DNA from: Rebecca billardiae RCC1528
Lineage: Eukaryota; Haptophyta
Assembly (NCBI GenBank): GCA_965240325.2
Contig: OZ251247.1
Location: 930,001-994,000 of the forward strand
Reading direction: 5' to 3'
DNA length: 64,000 nucleotides
Position numbers and translations under genes: made by a program. Below are positions 42,804 through 55,032 of the stretch, piece after piece; the first letter of the stretch is position 1; every line of letters begins with the position of its first letter. Under the pieces are notes generated by a model, which did no database searches, was not told the origin of the DNA, and saw only the letters and a program-made list of their open reading frames with translations.

Positions 42804-44531
42804 TCAGCCGCACACGCGGCGGGCGCGGCTGAGCGCGCGCGCGGCGGCGGCCTCGGCGGCGGCCTCGGCGGCGGCGGCGGCGCCGTGCCTTGCGGGCGGC
42901 GGCGGCGCGTCGTCGCCCGCGTCGGCGAGCGGCACGTGCGGCGGGAGGTGGCGCAAGCGCGGCACGTGCTCGACGCGCGTGGGCGTGGCGACGTCGGCCA
43001 TCCCCACCCCGCGGTGCGCGCCGAGGCTCGCGCCGTGCCCCAGCGCCGCCGCCTGCACGCCGCACGAGTACACGCCGCCGTCGGCCGCGACGTAGAGCGC
43101 GTGCGTGACGGCCAGGCAGCAGCCGACCACGCGCGCGGCCGCGAGCGCGGCGACGGGCGTGGGGAGGAGGGCGGTGGCGGGCTGGCCGAGGCCGAGGAGG
43201 CCGCAGCGGCCGCGGCCGAACGTGCGCACCGAGCCGTCCGCGCACACCACCGCGCTCGCCGAGTCGCCCGCGCACGCGCGCAGCGCGCGCGCGCCCGCGA
43301 GCGCGGCCACGCGCTTGGGCAGCAGCTGGCTCGCCTCGTCGCCGTGGCCGAGCCGGCCGCGCCGGCCGTGGCCGAAGGAGTAGACGGCGCCCGCGGCGTC
43401 GACGACGAGCGAGTGGTCCTCGCCCGCGCTCGCGTGCACCGCGCGCACGCCCGCCAGCGCCTCCACCCGCCTCGGCGCGTACTGGTGCGCCTCGTCCCCG
43501 TGCCCCAGCCGCCCGTTGTGCCCGCACCCAAACGAGTAGAGCGCGCCCGCGGTCGAGAGGGCGAGCGCGTGCGCGGGGCCGGCGGAGAGGCCGCCGACGC
43601 GCACGGCGCCGAGGCCGGGGATGCGCTGCGGCCAGCGGCGCTTGCGCGTGTCGCCGTGGCCCAGCTGCCCGCCCCGGTTCGCGCCCCAGCTGTACGCGTC
43701 GCCCGCCGCGCCGAGCGCGAGGCTATACCGCCGCCCCGCGCACACGCACACCACCGGCTGGGCCGCGAGCGCGGCCACGAGGCGGAAGGCGAGAGCGGGC
43801 GCCTCGTCGCCCAGGCCGAGCTGGCCCGCGTCGTTGCCGCCGCACGCGTACACGCCGCCCGCGTCGCTCAGCGCGAGCAGGTGGTCGTACCCCGCCGCCA
43901 CCGCGCGCACGCGCACGCCGCACAGCGAGGGCACGCGCGTGGGCACGAGCACGGGCGCGCGCCCGCCGCCGCGGCCGCCGCCGGGCCGAGCGCCGCCGTG
44001 GTGGCCGAGGGCGGCGGGTGCCTGGTACCCGTCGGCGTCGGGGTCGTCGTCGTCGGAGAGCACCTCCACGCCGTCCTCCTCCTCGCCGCACGTGTGCAGC
44101 CCGCCCTCCGCGTCGACGAACGCGCTCATGTCGCGCGCGCGGTCGTCCGCGCCCGAGCACGCGGCGACGGCGCTGTGCGCGGCCGCGAGCTCGAGGACGC
44201 GCTCGCGCGCGAGGAGCTCGTGCGTCCACGAGCGCGCGCACGGGGGCAGCTCGGCGGGCAGCGTGCCCGCGTGCCCGCGCCGCCGCGCGCGCGCGCGCAG
44301 CGCGTCCTCGAGCGGCGAGCTCGACGCGCCGGGCGCGCCGCGGAAGAGCCGCGCCGTCGCGTTCGCGGCCGCGAGGTCGCGCGCGCTCTCGAGGTGCGCG
44401 CCGATGCGCACGACGAGCTCGTCGGGCAGATCGGCCAGCCCGAGCGCGCGCGCGCCGCCGTGGGCGCGCGCTTTTCGCGCGTGCCGCGCGGGCTTGGCCG
44501 GCGGTGTTCGTGGCATGCTGGCGAGCAGCAT
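42804..44531 (-). CDS. F-box protein with RCC1 repeats (1)
   Basis: Single exon, 575 aa from the ATG at 44531 (a second Met five codons later, at 44516, is also possible). Residues about 34-70 form an F-box (LADLPDELVVRIGAHL...ARDLAAANATARLFRG). From about 190 onward there are RCC1-type blades with motifs such as GGVYACGGNDAGQLGLGD, AYSWGANRGGQLGHGD, ALYSFGCGHNGRLGHGD and AVYSFGHGRRGRLGHGD. F-box proteins act in SCF ubiquitin ligases, with the RCC1 propeller as likely substrate-binding part. An acidic loop (EVLSDDDDPDADG) precedes the propeller. A clear paralogue lies at 55033-57045 with an almost identical F-box core (ARDLAAANATARLFRGA). Confidence 0.88.
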   Translation of the reverse strand: MLLASMPRTPPAKPARHARKARAHGGARALGLADLPDELVVRIGAHLESARDLAAANATARLFRGAPGASSSPLEDALRARARRRGHAGTLPAELPPCARSWTHELLARERVLELAAAHSAVAACSGADDRARDMSAFVDAEGGLHTCGEEEDGVEVLSDDDDPDADGYQAPAALGHHGGARPGGGRGGGRAPVLVPTRVPSLCGVRVRAVAAGYDHLLALSDAGGVYACGGNDAGQLGLGDEAPALAFRLVAALAAQPVVCVCAGRRYSLALGAAGDAYSWGANRGGQLGHGDTRKRRWPQRIPGLGAVRVGGLSAGPAHALALSTAGALYSFGCGHNGRLGHGDEAHQYAPRRVEALAGVRAVHASAGEDHSLVVDAAGAVYSFGHGRRGRLGHGDEASQLLPKRVAALAGARALRACAGDSASAVVCADGSVRTFGRGRCGLLGLGQPATALLPTPVAALAAARVVGCCLAVTHALYVAADGGVYSCGVQAAALGHGASLGAHRGVGMADVATPTRVEHVPRLRHLPPHVPLADAGDDAPPPPARHGAAAAAEAAAEAAAARALSRARRVCG

Positions 44532-47047
44532 GATGTGGGGGTGGATGTTCGATGTGGTTGAGTGGGGCCGCTTGGGTTTGGCGGGCTGCGGGGAGCGTCG
44601 AAGGGCGCCAATTTTTCTCCGGGCCCAAGCGATTGATTCTCGTTCGGCCAAGCCTCGCGTCTATCTTTTTTAGGCAACCGGCACAATTCCGAGCGCCGCC
44701 ACGCGCATCTTCAGCGCCACTCACGATCTATCCCAACGGCGTGGCATGTAGCGCGATATGATAATGTGCGCATCGCGCGACCCCCATCATTTAGGCGAAG
44801 CGTGGTAATCGGAGCGGTCCGCTTAAAACGATCACACCGGTTCGCCAAGTGCGGCGAATCTAATGAGCAACGAGCCAATCGAAGCCCATAAGAGCGACGT
44901 CGGCCCAGGGTCATCAGCGCCGCATGATTGCAGCCGCGTTGAATACGGTGTTTCACATTTGGGACCCGCATCTCCCCTCGATGTGCGAACGGCGTACCCG
45001 CCCGAAGACATCAGTCATCAGCGGAATGATCTCAGCCGCAGTACGTGGAATCGTCTCAGCTTTAATGCGCTCCGTATAGTCATCGACGAGAACCGTCTCG
45101 GGGAAGGTCCAGCCCAATATTCATGTTCACGTCGGTTCGCTCATCAAGCGACCCTTCGTGGGCGTGCCGATATATCATGACCGTCATCCTCAATCTATGA
45201 CTGGAGAGTGAGTTGCAGCCGCCGCTGCACGCCGGCGGCAGCTTCACGAATCAGTCGAATCACGACCATCACCTTCAGACGTTGATAGCCGGGTGCGGAC
45301 AGCGCGCTGCAGACTCGGCACTCGCTGATGCAGACGACGCCGCCGTGCGCACGTGCCAGCCCTGAGGACTTCTTAAATGAACTGCTCAGATAGTGATGGT
45401 TAGCTGGCAGCCGCAGCGTCATACTAAGTAATAGACTAAGACAGCTGGCGGTCCGGTCCGATTCACATTTACGTCAAGGTAGCTGCTGCCGGCCACGGTC
45501 CCGCCGTGCTGCGGACGCTGGGGCGGGTGGCGGGTGCAGCCTGCGTTGACAACTGCGCAGGGCACGCATCAAGCGCGCGCCCCTACTGTCTACTGAGCCT
45601 CGCACCGTGTATGTAGGGCTGGTGGACGGCCGTACTGAACCGACTTGCAGGCGACGCCCGGTGCGCAGTAATCCAGTCGAGCAACACTGATTCGGCGCAC
45701 CGCCGTCGAGAGTTCGGCAGCAGCAGGGCCAGGCAGCCAGGTGTCAACCGCGCAGGGCACGGCACGCATCAAGCGCGCGCGCCGACTGAGCCTCGGACCG
45801 TAGGGCTGGTGGACGGCCGTAAACACTTGCAGGTGAGGCCCGGTGCGCACATCCAGTCGAGCAACACTGATCGGCGCGCCGCCGTCGAGAGTTGCAGCAG
45901 CAGGGGCAGGCAGCCAGGTGCCAACCGCGCAGGGCATGGCACGCATCAAAACAGTTGCAGGCGAGGCCCGGTGCGCAGATCCAGTCGAGCAACGCGGACG
46001 GCGGCGCGCCACTCCGTCGAGAGATGTAGAGAGTTGCAACCGCCGGGGCAGGTCGTTAGGTGACAACCGCGCAGGACACGCATCAAGCGTGCGCCTCCTG
46101 AGCGCCGGGCAGGAGAGCGGCCGTGATCAGTTGCAAGCGACGCCCGTCGTGCGGATCACTCGATCACTCGTCGAGCCGTCGGGATCACTCGTCGAGCGTT
46201 ACAGATCGGTCATCCGGGCACCCGGTCGTGAGGTGCAGGCGAGGTGCAGGTGGAGGACGGCCGTCGACAGTTGCAGGTGACAGGGCGTGAACATCTTGCT
46301 CACACATCACCCCGACGGTCCACACCCTCGGTCGCAGCCCCGCGGCGCCCGCGGTGGCATCTCGACCTCCCGTCACGGCGGTCAGCCTGGCCCGAGCGCC
46401 CCCTCTATTTCTTTGGAGCGGGCCCCTCTTGACGAGCGAGTATCTTCGCGGTTGCTGTTCAAATAATGAGCCACCAATTAACTTGAGTCGCGTCGGCTGT
46501 AATCGATCGACGAATACGACCCCTGCGTTGAATACTTGTACCTCGCAGCTGTATATTGAACAATACTCATGGCCGCGCGGGGCCCAAATAGCGGCAACTC
46601 AAGCAGGAAAGGACAAACGCATACAGGTCGCTGCTTCAACTTTCGGACCCGATTGCTGTTCACTTTTTGTGCACGATGGCGGCGGCGCCCCCGGGGGTCT
46701 GCGGCGCTCGAGATCGCGTCTGGCGGCACCCCCAGGGTGTGCCTGAGGTACAACCCAGCGGGTATGTACCATTTAGACGACTTTGTTCCACTACCATGTG
46801 CCCCACGGACGCCACGAGGTCCACGACGGGGCCGCCGACGGCATGCTTCAACTTTCAGACCCGCGGGCTCTCAGCGCGCGCGCCGAGTCAGAGCCGCTGT
46901 CTGGTGAGCCGTGTGAGTCGGGCTAACGGCATCATGCACTCTAGATACCACATACCTGCAGCAGACCACCTCAGGGATTCACTAGGCTTCCGCGCCACCG
47001 CCAGCCGGCGCTGCGGCTGCGCGGCCAGCACGGTCGACGACGACAGC
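44532..47047. other. Intergenic region
   Basis: 2.5 kb with lower GC at 44730-45200 and the degenerate repeat at 45540-46280. A stretch near 46617-46660 resembles the region upstream of the transposase remnant (both have ACAGGTCGCTGCTTC on opposite strands), perhaps marking element boundaries. No gene recognised. Confidence 0.45.
45540..46280. repeat. Degenerate tandem repeat, about four units
   Basis: Units of about 140-200 bp each contain CAACCGCGCAGGGCACGCATC (start of unit, near 45548, 45747, 45921 and 46061), TGCAGGCGACGCCCGGTGCGC and GATCCAGTCGAGCAAC. Units differ by many substitutions and deletions, so the array is old. No coding function is evident. Confidence 0.7.
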
Positions 47048-48425
47048 TCATACTGACGCGGCGGTGCCCGGCGCGGCCGGCGCCGGCGCCGACTGCTTGC
47101 GAGCTTCCGAGCACTCGGCCTTCTTGCACAGCCACCCTCGGAGATCGATCTTCTGGCACGTCGGGCAGCGTCTCGCCTTCGCCATCGGGCAGGGCGACAC
47201 GCCGCACGAGCAGGTCTGGTGACAGCGGTCGAAGCTCGCCTCGAGCTCAGCAGCAGCTGCCTCCGCCTCCGCCTTCTTCCGCGCACGCTCGGATGCGGCC
47301 GCCGCCTTGCGCGCCGCCTCGGCCTCCTTCTGCGCGGTCTGCGCGGCCTTCTGCGTGTTGATCTCACGCAACGACCACGAGCCGTTTTGGCTGTCGAGCC
47401 GCGTGTTGTCCGGCTTCGGCGCGGCGAGCTCCACGGCGGGCACTGGAAGGACACCGAGCTGGTCTGCGAGCTCACCCGGGTCGAACCTCACCGCCTTGCG
47501 CACCGCGGCGAGCTCGGCGTCGTGCTCATCACGCTCGCGCACGAGCTTGGCGGCCTGGCGGCCGGAGTACTCCTTGGCGAGCTCGAGCTTGGCGCGGAGG
47601 GCTGGAGCAGTGTTCGAGCGCATCCCCGCAGGCGTGGCTGTGAACGCACTAAACGTAGGTGATGCGTGCGCGCCAGAGGGCTCGCCGTCGTCGGCCGAGC
47701 GCGCAGCCCCGCGCTCCGGAGTGCTTGGCGCCGCTGCCGGCGCCGCCGCCGCGAGCGACGCGGCATCGGCCTCCTCCTCTTGCCGCCTGCGCTCCGCCTT
47801 CGCCTGTGCGGCATCGAGACGATCCACGAAGTCCTTCCTGTTGATCTGGTCCGGGTCCAACACGTTGCCCGTGATGCCCACCTTGCGCCACGCGTTGATG
47901 ATGTCAAAGGTGTCACACCACGAGAACCACGCACCCGGCGTGGACAGCTCCTCACAGCCGCCGAGGATCTGGAGGAACTCGCGGAGGCCGATCGTGGGCT
48001 CCTTGCCGTAGCTCGCCGTGTACGCGTGCTTGAAAGACGCCAGGCCCTTCTGGTATTGCGAGTGGAACTTGTGGTTGTACTGATCGAGAGCCTTCACGGT
48101 GCGTGCGGCCGCGCGAGGGCGGAGAGGTGATTGTGCGCGCGTCGCGCGCGCGCGCCGGGCCGATTGCACGCCAGGTACACCCGGGGCACGCGCGCGCGCC
48201 GGAGAGGCGCTGCAGCCGTCCGCGCGCACGGGCGCCTACCTGTAGGAAGTGCGACGTGTTCGGCTCCTCGGTGAAGATGCGGATGCCGAACTCGGACTCA
48301 GCAGTGCCGAGGGCTGCGAGCACGTCCTCCGTGTACCGCGACGAGTGGTTGTCGAGCAGCAGCACGATCGGGAAGGCGATGGGCTCCAGCCCCGCAGCCA
48401 CCAGAGCTGCGTTGAGGTCACCAGA
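47048..48425 (-). pseudogene. Pogo/jerky-like (DDE_1) transposase remnant with Cys-rich tail
   Basis: On the minus strand, 48425-48240 encodes IVLLLDNHSSRYTEDVL...FTEEPNTSHFLQ, followed by a 148-nt GT-AG intron (48239-48092) and ALDQYNHKFHSQYQKGLASFK in frame. This is the C-terminal half of a DDE_1 endonuclease domain: the LLLDNHSS Asp is the second catalytic acid and HFLQ-ALD the third. The DNA-binding and first-Asp regions are not found upstream. The rest (to TGA at 47050-47048) adds an Ala/Glu/Lys-rich coiled-coil-like stretch and a Cys cluster (CHQTCSCGVSPCP ... CPTCQKIDLRGWLCKKAEC), possibly a zinc finger. It is likely a broken transposon, or a domesticated derivative because the 3' frame is intact over 340 codons. 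Confidence 0.65.
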
Positions 48426-49754
48426 CGCGCCGACAGGCCGCCTAGCCCTGCCGCGCGGCGCCCGCCACACAGCAGCCGCTGCGCGAGGTGCGTCGCCATC
48501 GCCGGGTCTGAAAGACGAAGCAGTCCGAAAAACGAAGCAGCGACCTGTACCCTCTCTCCCCTGATGCGCTGCGCAGCTTCGGCAGCGGCGAATCTGTCCG
48601 GGTTCTTTCGGCTGTCCGGGTTCTACACTGTCTTCCGCGGGTTCTTTTGGCCGGATCTTTATTCTTTCCCGCTTGGAGCTCCCGGCTTGGGGGGGGCGGC
48701 GCCGCGCGCGTGACCGGCGCTCGGCACCCCGCGCCTGCTTGCCCCGAGCGCCGCCGCCGCCGCGTGCGCGTGCGGCTGCCGCCCGTCGCGCCTCGTTCGC
48801 GCCCCAGGACCAGGCGGGCTGCGCCTGTGCCCCGCGGCGCCGCCACTGACGGGGCGTGCCCGGCGGCGTGGCGGCCCGGGCGGCATCGGGCGCCGGGCGT
48901 CCGGTGGCTGCTCCCAGCCACAGCGTCGCGCTGGTTGGCGCGGTGCGGGCGCACACCTCGCGCCGCCCCTCGTGCGCGCCCAACACGGCCACGCCGACCG
49001 CGCACCAGCAGGCCGGTGCCGCGCCGGCCAGAGCGGGCGCGCGCGGACGGGCGGCGCGCGCGCGCCGTCGCGCACGCACCGACGGTGCGCGCCGGCGCGC
49101 CCAGCGCGCGTGCGCGTGGCGCGCCGCCCGCTCTGGCAGCCGTGCGGCCCGTGGCCTGGCGCGTGCGCCGGGCGCCGCGCCGCTCGCGCCGCTCGTGCGC
49201 TGCGGGCCGCGGCGGCTCTGGTCCGCCGGTCCCACATCGAGGCGGCGCGTGGGCGCACGGCCGCGCACGCCGCGCGGCCCGGCGCGCGCGTGACGGGCGC
49301 GCGGGCGCGCGCTGCGTGCAGGGCGTAGCGCGAGGGAGGGGTAGGGATGCGGGTACGGGGAGCGCGCGCCCGTCGGGACCAGCCACTCAGTGGCAGGGTA
49401 CGGACGGCTCATCCGCCGGTAGGGCGGGGGGGGGCAGCAGCCTGCGCAGACGCGCCGCCTCGGTCCGTGCGGCCCCGCAGCCGGCGGCACTCCGCACTCA
49501 GCGGCGCCGCGAGGGCGGCCGCGCCGGCGCGCGGGGGTGCTGGCCTCTGGCGCGAGGGGGTGCGACGGCCAGGCCAGCTGCGACTGGCTGTGATACCGAT
49601 GCTCATTCAAAGTGGTGCCAGCTTGGCGCACGCGATCAGTCCGGGCACACCAGCCGCCACCTGGCTCCGCCGGACTCGCCTCGGATCGGGGGCGTTCAGT
49701 AGCTTGCCGTTACGCGCTCGAGCCGGCCCCGGCCGGCCCCTTCAGAGCTGCGCG
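48426..49754. other. GC-rich intergenic region
   Basis: A direct repeat of GGGTTCT..GGCTGTCCGGGTTCT type lies near 48597-48650. Several long frames are open on both strands, but with no motif I recognise; they reflect composition. The promoter of the next gene should be near 49600-49750. Confidence 0.45.
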
Positions 49755-52700
49755 ATGGCGGCCGCGGCCGCCCCATCAGCCGCGGCCGATGGAGACGAGG
49801 CGGACGCACCGGCGGCGCCGCCGCGCGCGGTGGAGCTGGCGATGCCCATCGACGAGCCCCTGCTGGTGCCGCTCGGCGCGGCGGGCGCGGCGGGCGCGTC
49901 CGTGCCCGCGGCCGCGGCGGCCGTGGGCGCGCCGAGCGCGGCCGCGTCGCCGCCGCCGCCGCCGCCGCCGCCGCCATCTTGCGCGACGGGCGTGGCGGCG
50001 TGCGCGAGCGGCGCGCACACCGACGCACCGCGCACCACCTCCGCCCGCCCCGCGCCCGCCGCGCCGCCCCTCCGCCCGCCGTCCGCCGGGCCGGAGCGCG
50101 CGCACGGCGTGATTGCGGCGCGCGCGGCCGGCGGCGACGAGCCGCCCGACTCGCCGCGTGCGTGGGGCGAGGCGGCGCGGTCGGGCGCGGCGCCGGACTC
50201 GCCGGCGGGGTCGGGCGCGTCCGAGGCCGCCGCGGCGGCGATGGCCGCGGCGATGGCCTCGGCCGAGCTCTCGCCGCCCGCGCGCGGCGGCGGCGGCGGC
50301 GGCGCGGGCGCTTACGGCGGCGGCGGCGGGTGCGGCGGCACCGTGTTTGGGATCGCGCGCGGCAGCGCCTCGGCCTCGGCCGCCTCCGCCGCCGCGCTCG
50401 CGGCGGGGATCGGCGCGGCGCCGGGCGCGCTCGCGCCCGCGGCCGCGCCGGCGGCCGCGCCGGCGGCCGGCGGCGGCGGCGCGCTCCGCGGCGCGCTGCG
50501 CTCGGCGGGCGCGGACGCGGCGGAGGCGCTGGCCACCGTCTCCGCGGCGGAGGCGCTCGGCGACGGCGGCGGCGGGCTCGAGCTGGCGTCGGCGCCAGGC
50601 GCGGCGGCGATGCTCGCGCTGGCGCACGCGGCGCCGCCGCCGCACCCCGCCGGCGCGAGCGCGCGCGCGCCCGACGGCGGCGCGCCGCCGCCGCCGCAGC
50701 CGCCGCCGCCTTCGCCGCCGCCCGGCTCGGCGGCGGCGCGCGCGGCGCTCGCGCGCGCGCGGCCGCGGCGGCTCGGCGCGGCGGCGGGCAACGTGGAGGC
50801 CGCGGTGTCGAGCGCGCACGCCACGCTGCGCGCGTCCGCGCCCCGCGGCGCCGCGCCGGCCGACCCCGCCGCCGCCGAGGCCGTGGCGGTCGCGTCGCGC
50901 GCCGCGCGCGCGGGCGCGCGGCGCGGTACGCGCGAGGCGCGCGAGCGCGCGCGGCCGGCGCGCGCGCGCGCGGCGCTCGAGGCGCGCGCGAGCGCGGGGC
51001 GCGGCGCGGCGGCGCTCGCGCGCGCGGGCGCGGAGCCGCGCGCCGGCGTGCGCCTGCGCTCGCCGCCGCCGCCCACCTCCGCCACGCCCAACGACGGGCC
51101 GCGCGCGCGCACCGCCGGCCGCGCCGCCGAGGATGCGCGGCGCGCGGCGCTGCTCGGCGCGGCCGCGGGCGAGGCGCGCGCGGCGACGCTCGCGCAGTCG
51201 GCGGCGGACGCGCGCGCGGCGCGCGGGCGCGCCGCGCCGACGGCGGGGCTCGCGTCCGGCTGGGCGCGATGCGCCGCCGCCGCCGTGCTGCCCATGTCCG
51301 CACCCGCCGTCGCCGCTTCGCTCGGCGGCGCAGCACTCTTGCCCGACGCGCCGCGCCGCCGCTCGGCGCGCGGCGGCTCGGCCGCCGCCGCCGCGCGCCG
51401 CGCGCGCGGCGAGGGCGGCGGGGGCGGCGGCGGCGCACTCGGCGCACTCGGCGGCAGCGCGGCCAGCGACAGCGAGCTGGGCAGCGACGCCGCCGCCGCC
51501 GACTGGCTGGCGGGCGGCGCGCGGCCGCTCCCGCCCATCGGCGGCGGCGGCGGCGCGCAGGGCGCGCACGGCGGCGGCTGCTGCGCGCACGGCGGCGGCG
51601 TGCAGCTGCACGGGCCGTCGATCCAGATCGAGCTGGCGATGCCGGCGCTGCCCGCGGCGCTGCCGCCCGGCACCACCGCCACCGCCTCCGCCTCCGCGCC
51701 GACCGACGTCGCCAGCGTCGCCGGCGCGGCGGGGTCGCCCTCCGCCGCGCCCGCCGCCGCGCCCGCCGCCGCGCCCGCCGCGCCCGCGCCCGCGCCGCCG
51801 CCGCCCTCGCCGCCGGCGCAGCCGCGCGCGGCGCACCACCACCACGCGCAGCCCACCGCCGCCTCGCTCGCCGCCGCGGCCGCGACCGCGCGCGGCGGCC
51901 GCAGCGGCGGCCTCAGCGCGCAGCCCAGCGGCTGCCTCGGAGCGCAGCCAAGCGCCCTCTCCTCCTCCGCGTCCGCTGCGTCGCAGCCGGCCGCGGGCAG
52001 CTCGGTGCACGCGGCCGCAGCGGGGCGGCAGCACTCGCTGTATGCGCCGTCGGGCGGCAGCGGCCTCGGGTACGGCGGCGCGGCGTACGGCGGGCTCGGC
52101 GCGGGCTCGGCGCCGCGCGCGCCCACCGCCTTCGCCGGCCTCGGCCCCTGCCGCTCCGCCGCCCTCTTCGTCGCCCTCGACGACCTGCGCGCGCCGTTTG
52201 CGCGCCTGCCGCCTGCGGTGCTCGAGGCGGCGGCCGCGTCGGTGGGGGCGCCGCTGTGGGTGGCGGCGCCCAAGCCGCGCCGGGCGGCGACGCCCGCCGA
52301 GGCGGCCGCGGCCGAGGCGGAGCGCCGCGCCGCCGACGCCGACGCCGACCTCGACGCGCGCGCCGCGTCCGCGCCCGCGCAGCAGCAGCAGCCGCAGCAG
52401 CCGCAGCAGCCGCAGCAGCAGCAGCAGCAGCAGCAGCAGCCGCAATGGTTTGCCCCGCTGTGCGCGCCCGTGCCCATGCCACTCGCGCCGCTCGCGCTGC
52501 CGCCGGCGGCGGCGGCGCCGCAGCACCCGCCGCACCGCCCGCCCCGCGGCGGCGTGCAGCTCCCCGCCGCCGTCCTCGCCTCCACCGCCTGGCCCGTGGG
52601 CGCGCGGCCCGCGCCGGCCGAGGCGGCGCGCGCGCGCGGCGGCTCGGCGCGCGGCGCGGCCGACGCGCGCTCGCCGCCGCGGCACGCGGCGCTGGCGGAG

Positions 52701-53811
52701 GCGGCGGCGGCGACGCGCGCGGCGGGGGGCAGCGTGGGCGGCGCGCACCGCCGCGCGCGCACCGCCGCGATCGCCGCCTCCGCCGCCGCGCGCGCCGCCG
52801 CCACCGCCGTCGCCGCCGCCGAGGCCGCGCGGCAGCACGGCCCGCGCGCGGCGCAGGCGGCGGCGGCCGCGGCCGCGGCGGCGGACGCGGAGGCGGCCGC
52901 GGCGGAGGCGGCGGTGGTGGCGGCCGCGGCGGGCGGCGAGGCGTCGGGCGGCTGGCAGCAGCCCGCGGACGAGCGCGCGGCCGCCGGTGCGCGCGCGTGC
53001 CGTCCCCGCGCCGCCGCGCCGCGACCGCCGCGCCGCGACCTTTGCGCCACGGCCGCGCTCACCGCCGCCGCGTCACCGCGCGCCGCCGCGCCCGCGCCCG
53101 CGCCCGCGCCTGCCGCGCCGCGCCGCGCCGCGCCGCGCCGCGCGCGCAGCCTTCTGGGGGTCGGTGCGCCGCGCGGCGCCGCGGCCGCACGTGGTGCCCG
53201 CGGGCGTGCGCCCGCGCAGGCCGCGCCGCGCGCGCGCTGCGCGCCCGTCCATCGCGCTCGTCGCGACAGCCGGCGTGCTCGGCGGTGCGCGCGCCGCCGC
53301 CGCGCCGCGCCGCCGCCGCCGCCGCCGCGCCGCGGCGCCGCCGCCGCCGCCGCGCCGCCGCGCCGCCGCGCCGCCGCGCCGCCGCGCTCACACGCCGCCG
53401 CCGCCGCCGCGCCGCGCGCCGCCGCAGGGTTTGGCGGGTACGGCGGGTATGCGCCCGTGGGCGAGGGCGGCGGCAGCCCGCCCGGCCGCTCGCCCCGCGC
53501 CGGCGCGCACGCGCACGCGGCCGACGCGGCGGACGGCGGCGGCGGCGGCGGCGGCGGCGGCGCGGACGCGGGCTCGGCCGCGGCGGCGCGCGCGGCGCGC
53601 GCGCACGCGGGCGCGGCGGCCGAGGCGGCGGCGGAGGCGGTGGCGTTGGGGCTGAAGCAGCAGGCGGCGGTGGACGCCGCCGCCGCCGCGGAGCTGGCGG
53701 AGGCCGCACGGCCGGCTGGCGCGCGCCCGCCGGCCATGCACATTGGCGCCGACGCCGACGCCGGCGCGGACGCGCTCGCCGCCGCCGCCGCCGCCGCCTC
53801 GCCCGCGCGCC

Positions 53812-53847
<36 letters not shown>

Positions 53848-54210
53848 GGTTGGCGGCGGTGCGGCCGCGCTCGGCGAGCCCGCCCGACGTCGGCGGCGGC
53901 GGCGGCGCGCGGCTGGGCGTGGGCTCGCCGCTCCGCCGCGGCGGCTCGCCGCCGCCGCCCGCGCCGCCGCACTCCCCCGCGCGCGCCGCCGGCAGCGCGC
54001 AGCAGCAGCAGCCGCCGCACGCGCGGCCGCCGTCCGCCGCGGCGCGCGCGTCGCGCGCCGCGGCCGAGGCGGCGCTGCACACGCGGTACGGCGCGGCGGC
54101 GGCGGCGGAGGAGGCGGACGTGGCGCGCGGGGTGGCGCGGCAGGCGGCGCCGACGCCGCTCGGCGAGGCGTCGGCGCGCACGCCGCGCGCATCGCTCGTC
54201 CTCGGCTGGC

Positions 54211-54247
<37 letters not shown>

Positions 54248-54764
54248 GGCGGCCGACGCGGCCGGCGCGCGGCCGCCGAGCGTCGGCGGCGCGGAGGAGG
54301 GCGGCGGCGGCGGCGGCGGCGCGCTCGCGCCGCCGGGCGCGGGCCACGCGAGCGCGCGCGCCGCCGACAGCGCCGCCGCGAGCGCCGCCGCCTCGCTCGC
54401 GCGCCAGGCGCGCGGCCTCCCGCGGCCGCGCGCCGCCACCGCGCAGCGGCCGCTGCGCTTGCACGCGGCAGCGACCGCGGGCCGCAGCGCGCCGGTGGGC
54501 GCGGCGGCGCGCGCGCAGGGGCTGCCGCCCGCGCGGGCGCGGACGGGGGGCGCGGACGAGGCGGGAAGGCCGCCCGCCTCGCCCGCGCCGCGCGGCAAGC
54601 CCGTCGCCGCCGCCGCCGCGCAGCAGCAGCAGCAGGCGCGCCGCTGGCCAAGCCGCGGCGGCGGCGGCGGCGCGGACGACGACGACGGCGGCGCCGATGC
54701 CGCGGCCACGACCGGCGGCGGCGCGTCGCTGCTGCCGCCGCCGATCGGCCGCGGCAGCGGCTGA
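49755..54764 (+). CDS. Large low-complexity protein of unknown function
   Basis: Three exons: 49755-52986, 53150-53284 and 53428-54764 (4704 nt, exact multiple of three, 1567 aa); both introns are phase 1 GT-AG. The 135-nt middle exon encodes FWGSVRRAAPRPHVVPAGVR and PSIALVATAGVLGG, much less repetitive than its flanks. The rest is dominated by Ala, Gly, Pro and Arg. Recognisable islands are AVELAMPIDEPLLVPLG near the start, PSIQIELAMPALPAAL, a block beginning ALFVALDDLRAPFARLPPAVL, and a glutamine tract (CAG repeats, 52381-52440). I recognise no family. Antisense frames over 1000 codons exist because of the composition, but only this strand gives an ordered ATG, phase-matched introns and a glutamine tract. 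Further introns in exon 1 are possible. Confidence 0.55.
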
Positions 54765-54819
54765 CGAGCTGTGGGCGATGGCGGCTGCTGGCGCTGCTGC
54801 TGGGGAAGACCGGCTCGCT

Positions 54820-54852
54820 GGAGCGGCCGGTCCGGGCGACGCCGGCCGCTCC
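54820..54852 (+). other. Perfect 11-bp hairpin in the 3' flank
   Basis: GGAGCGGCCGG (54820-54830) and CCGGCCGCTCC (54842-54852) flank an 11-base loop, 56 bases after the stop of the preceding gene. It may act in the 3' UTR; it may equally be chance in such GC-rich DNA. Confidence 0.5.
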
Positions 54853-55032
54853 GACGGACGTCCTGCATACTATCATAGGACCAAGTGTCGTTTTACCCAT
54901 CACATGGCGAGGTGATGAGTAAATTAGACGATCCGTCGTAGTACGCGGGTAACCTGCTGCATACTCGCGAAGCTACTCCGAAGCGCCGTCCGCGCCCCAG
55001 CCCGCCCCGCGCCGCCACGCGCCGCGCGCGCC

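Noticed and set aside
50312-54868. A 1518-codon open frame on the minus strand opposite the low-complexity gene
   Set aside because: It is composition-driven; the plus strand has a clear ATG, two phase-1 introns and a glutamine tract.
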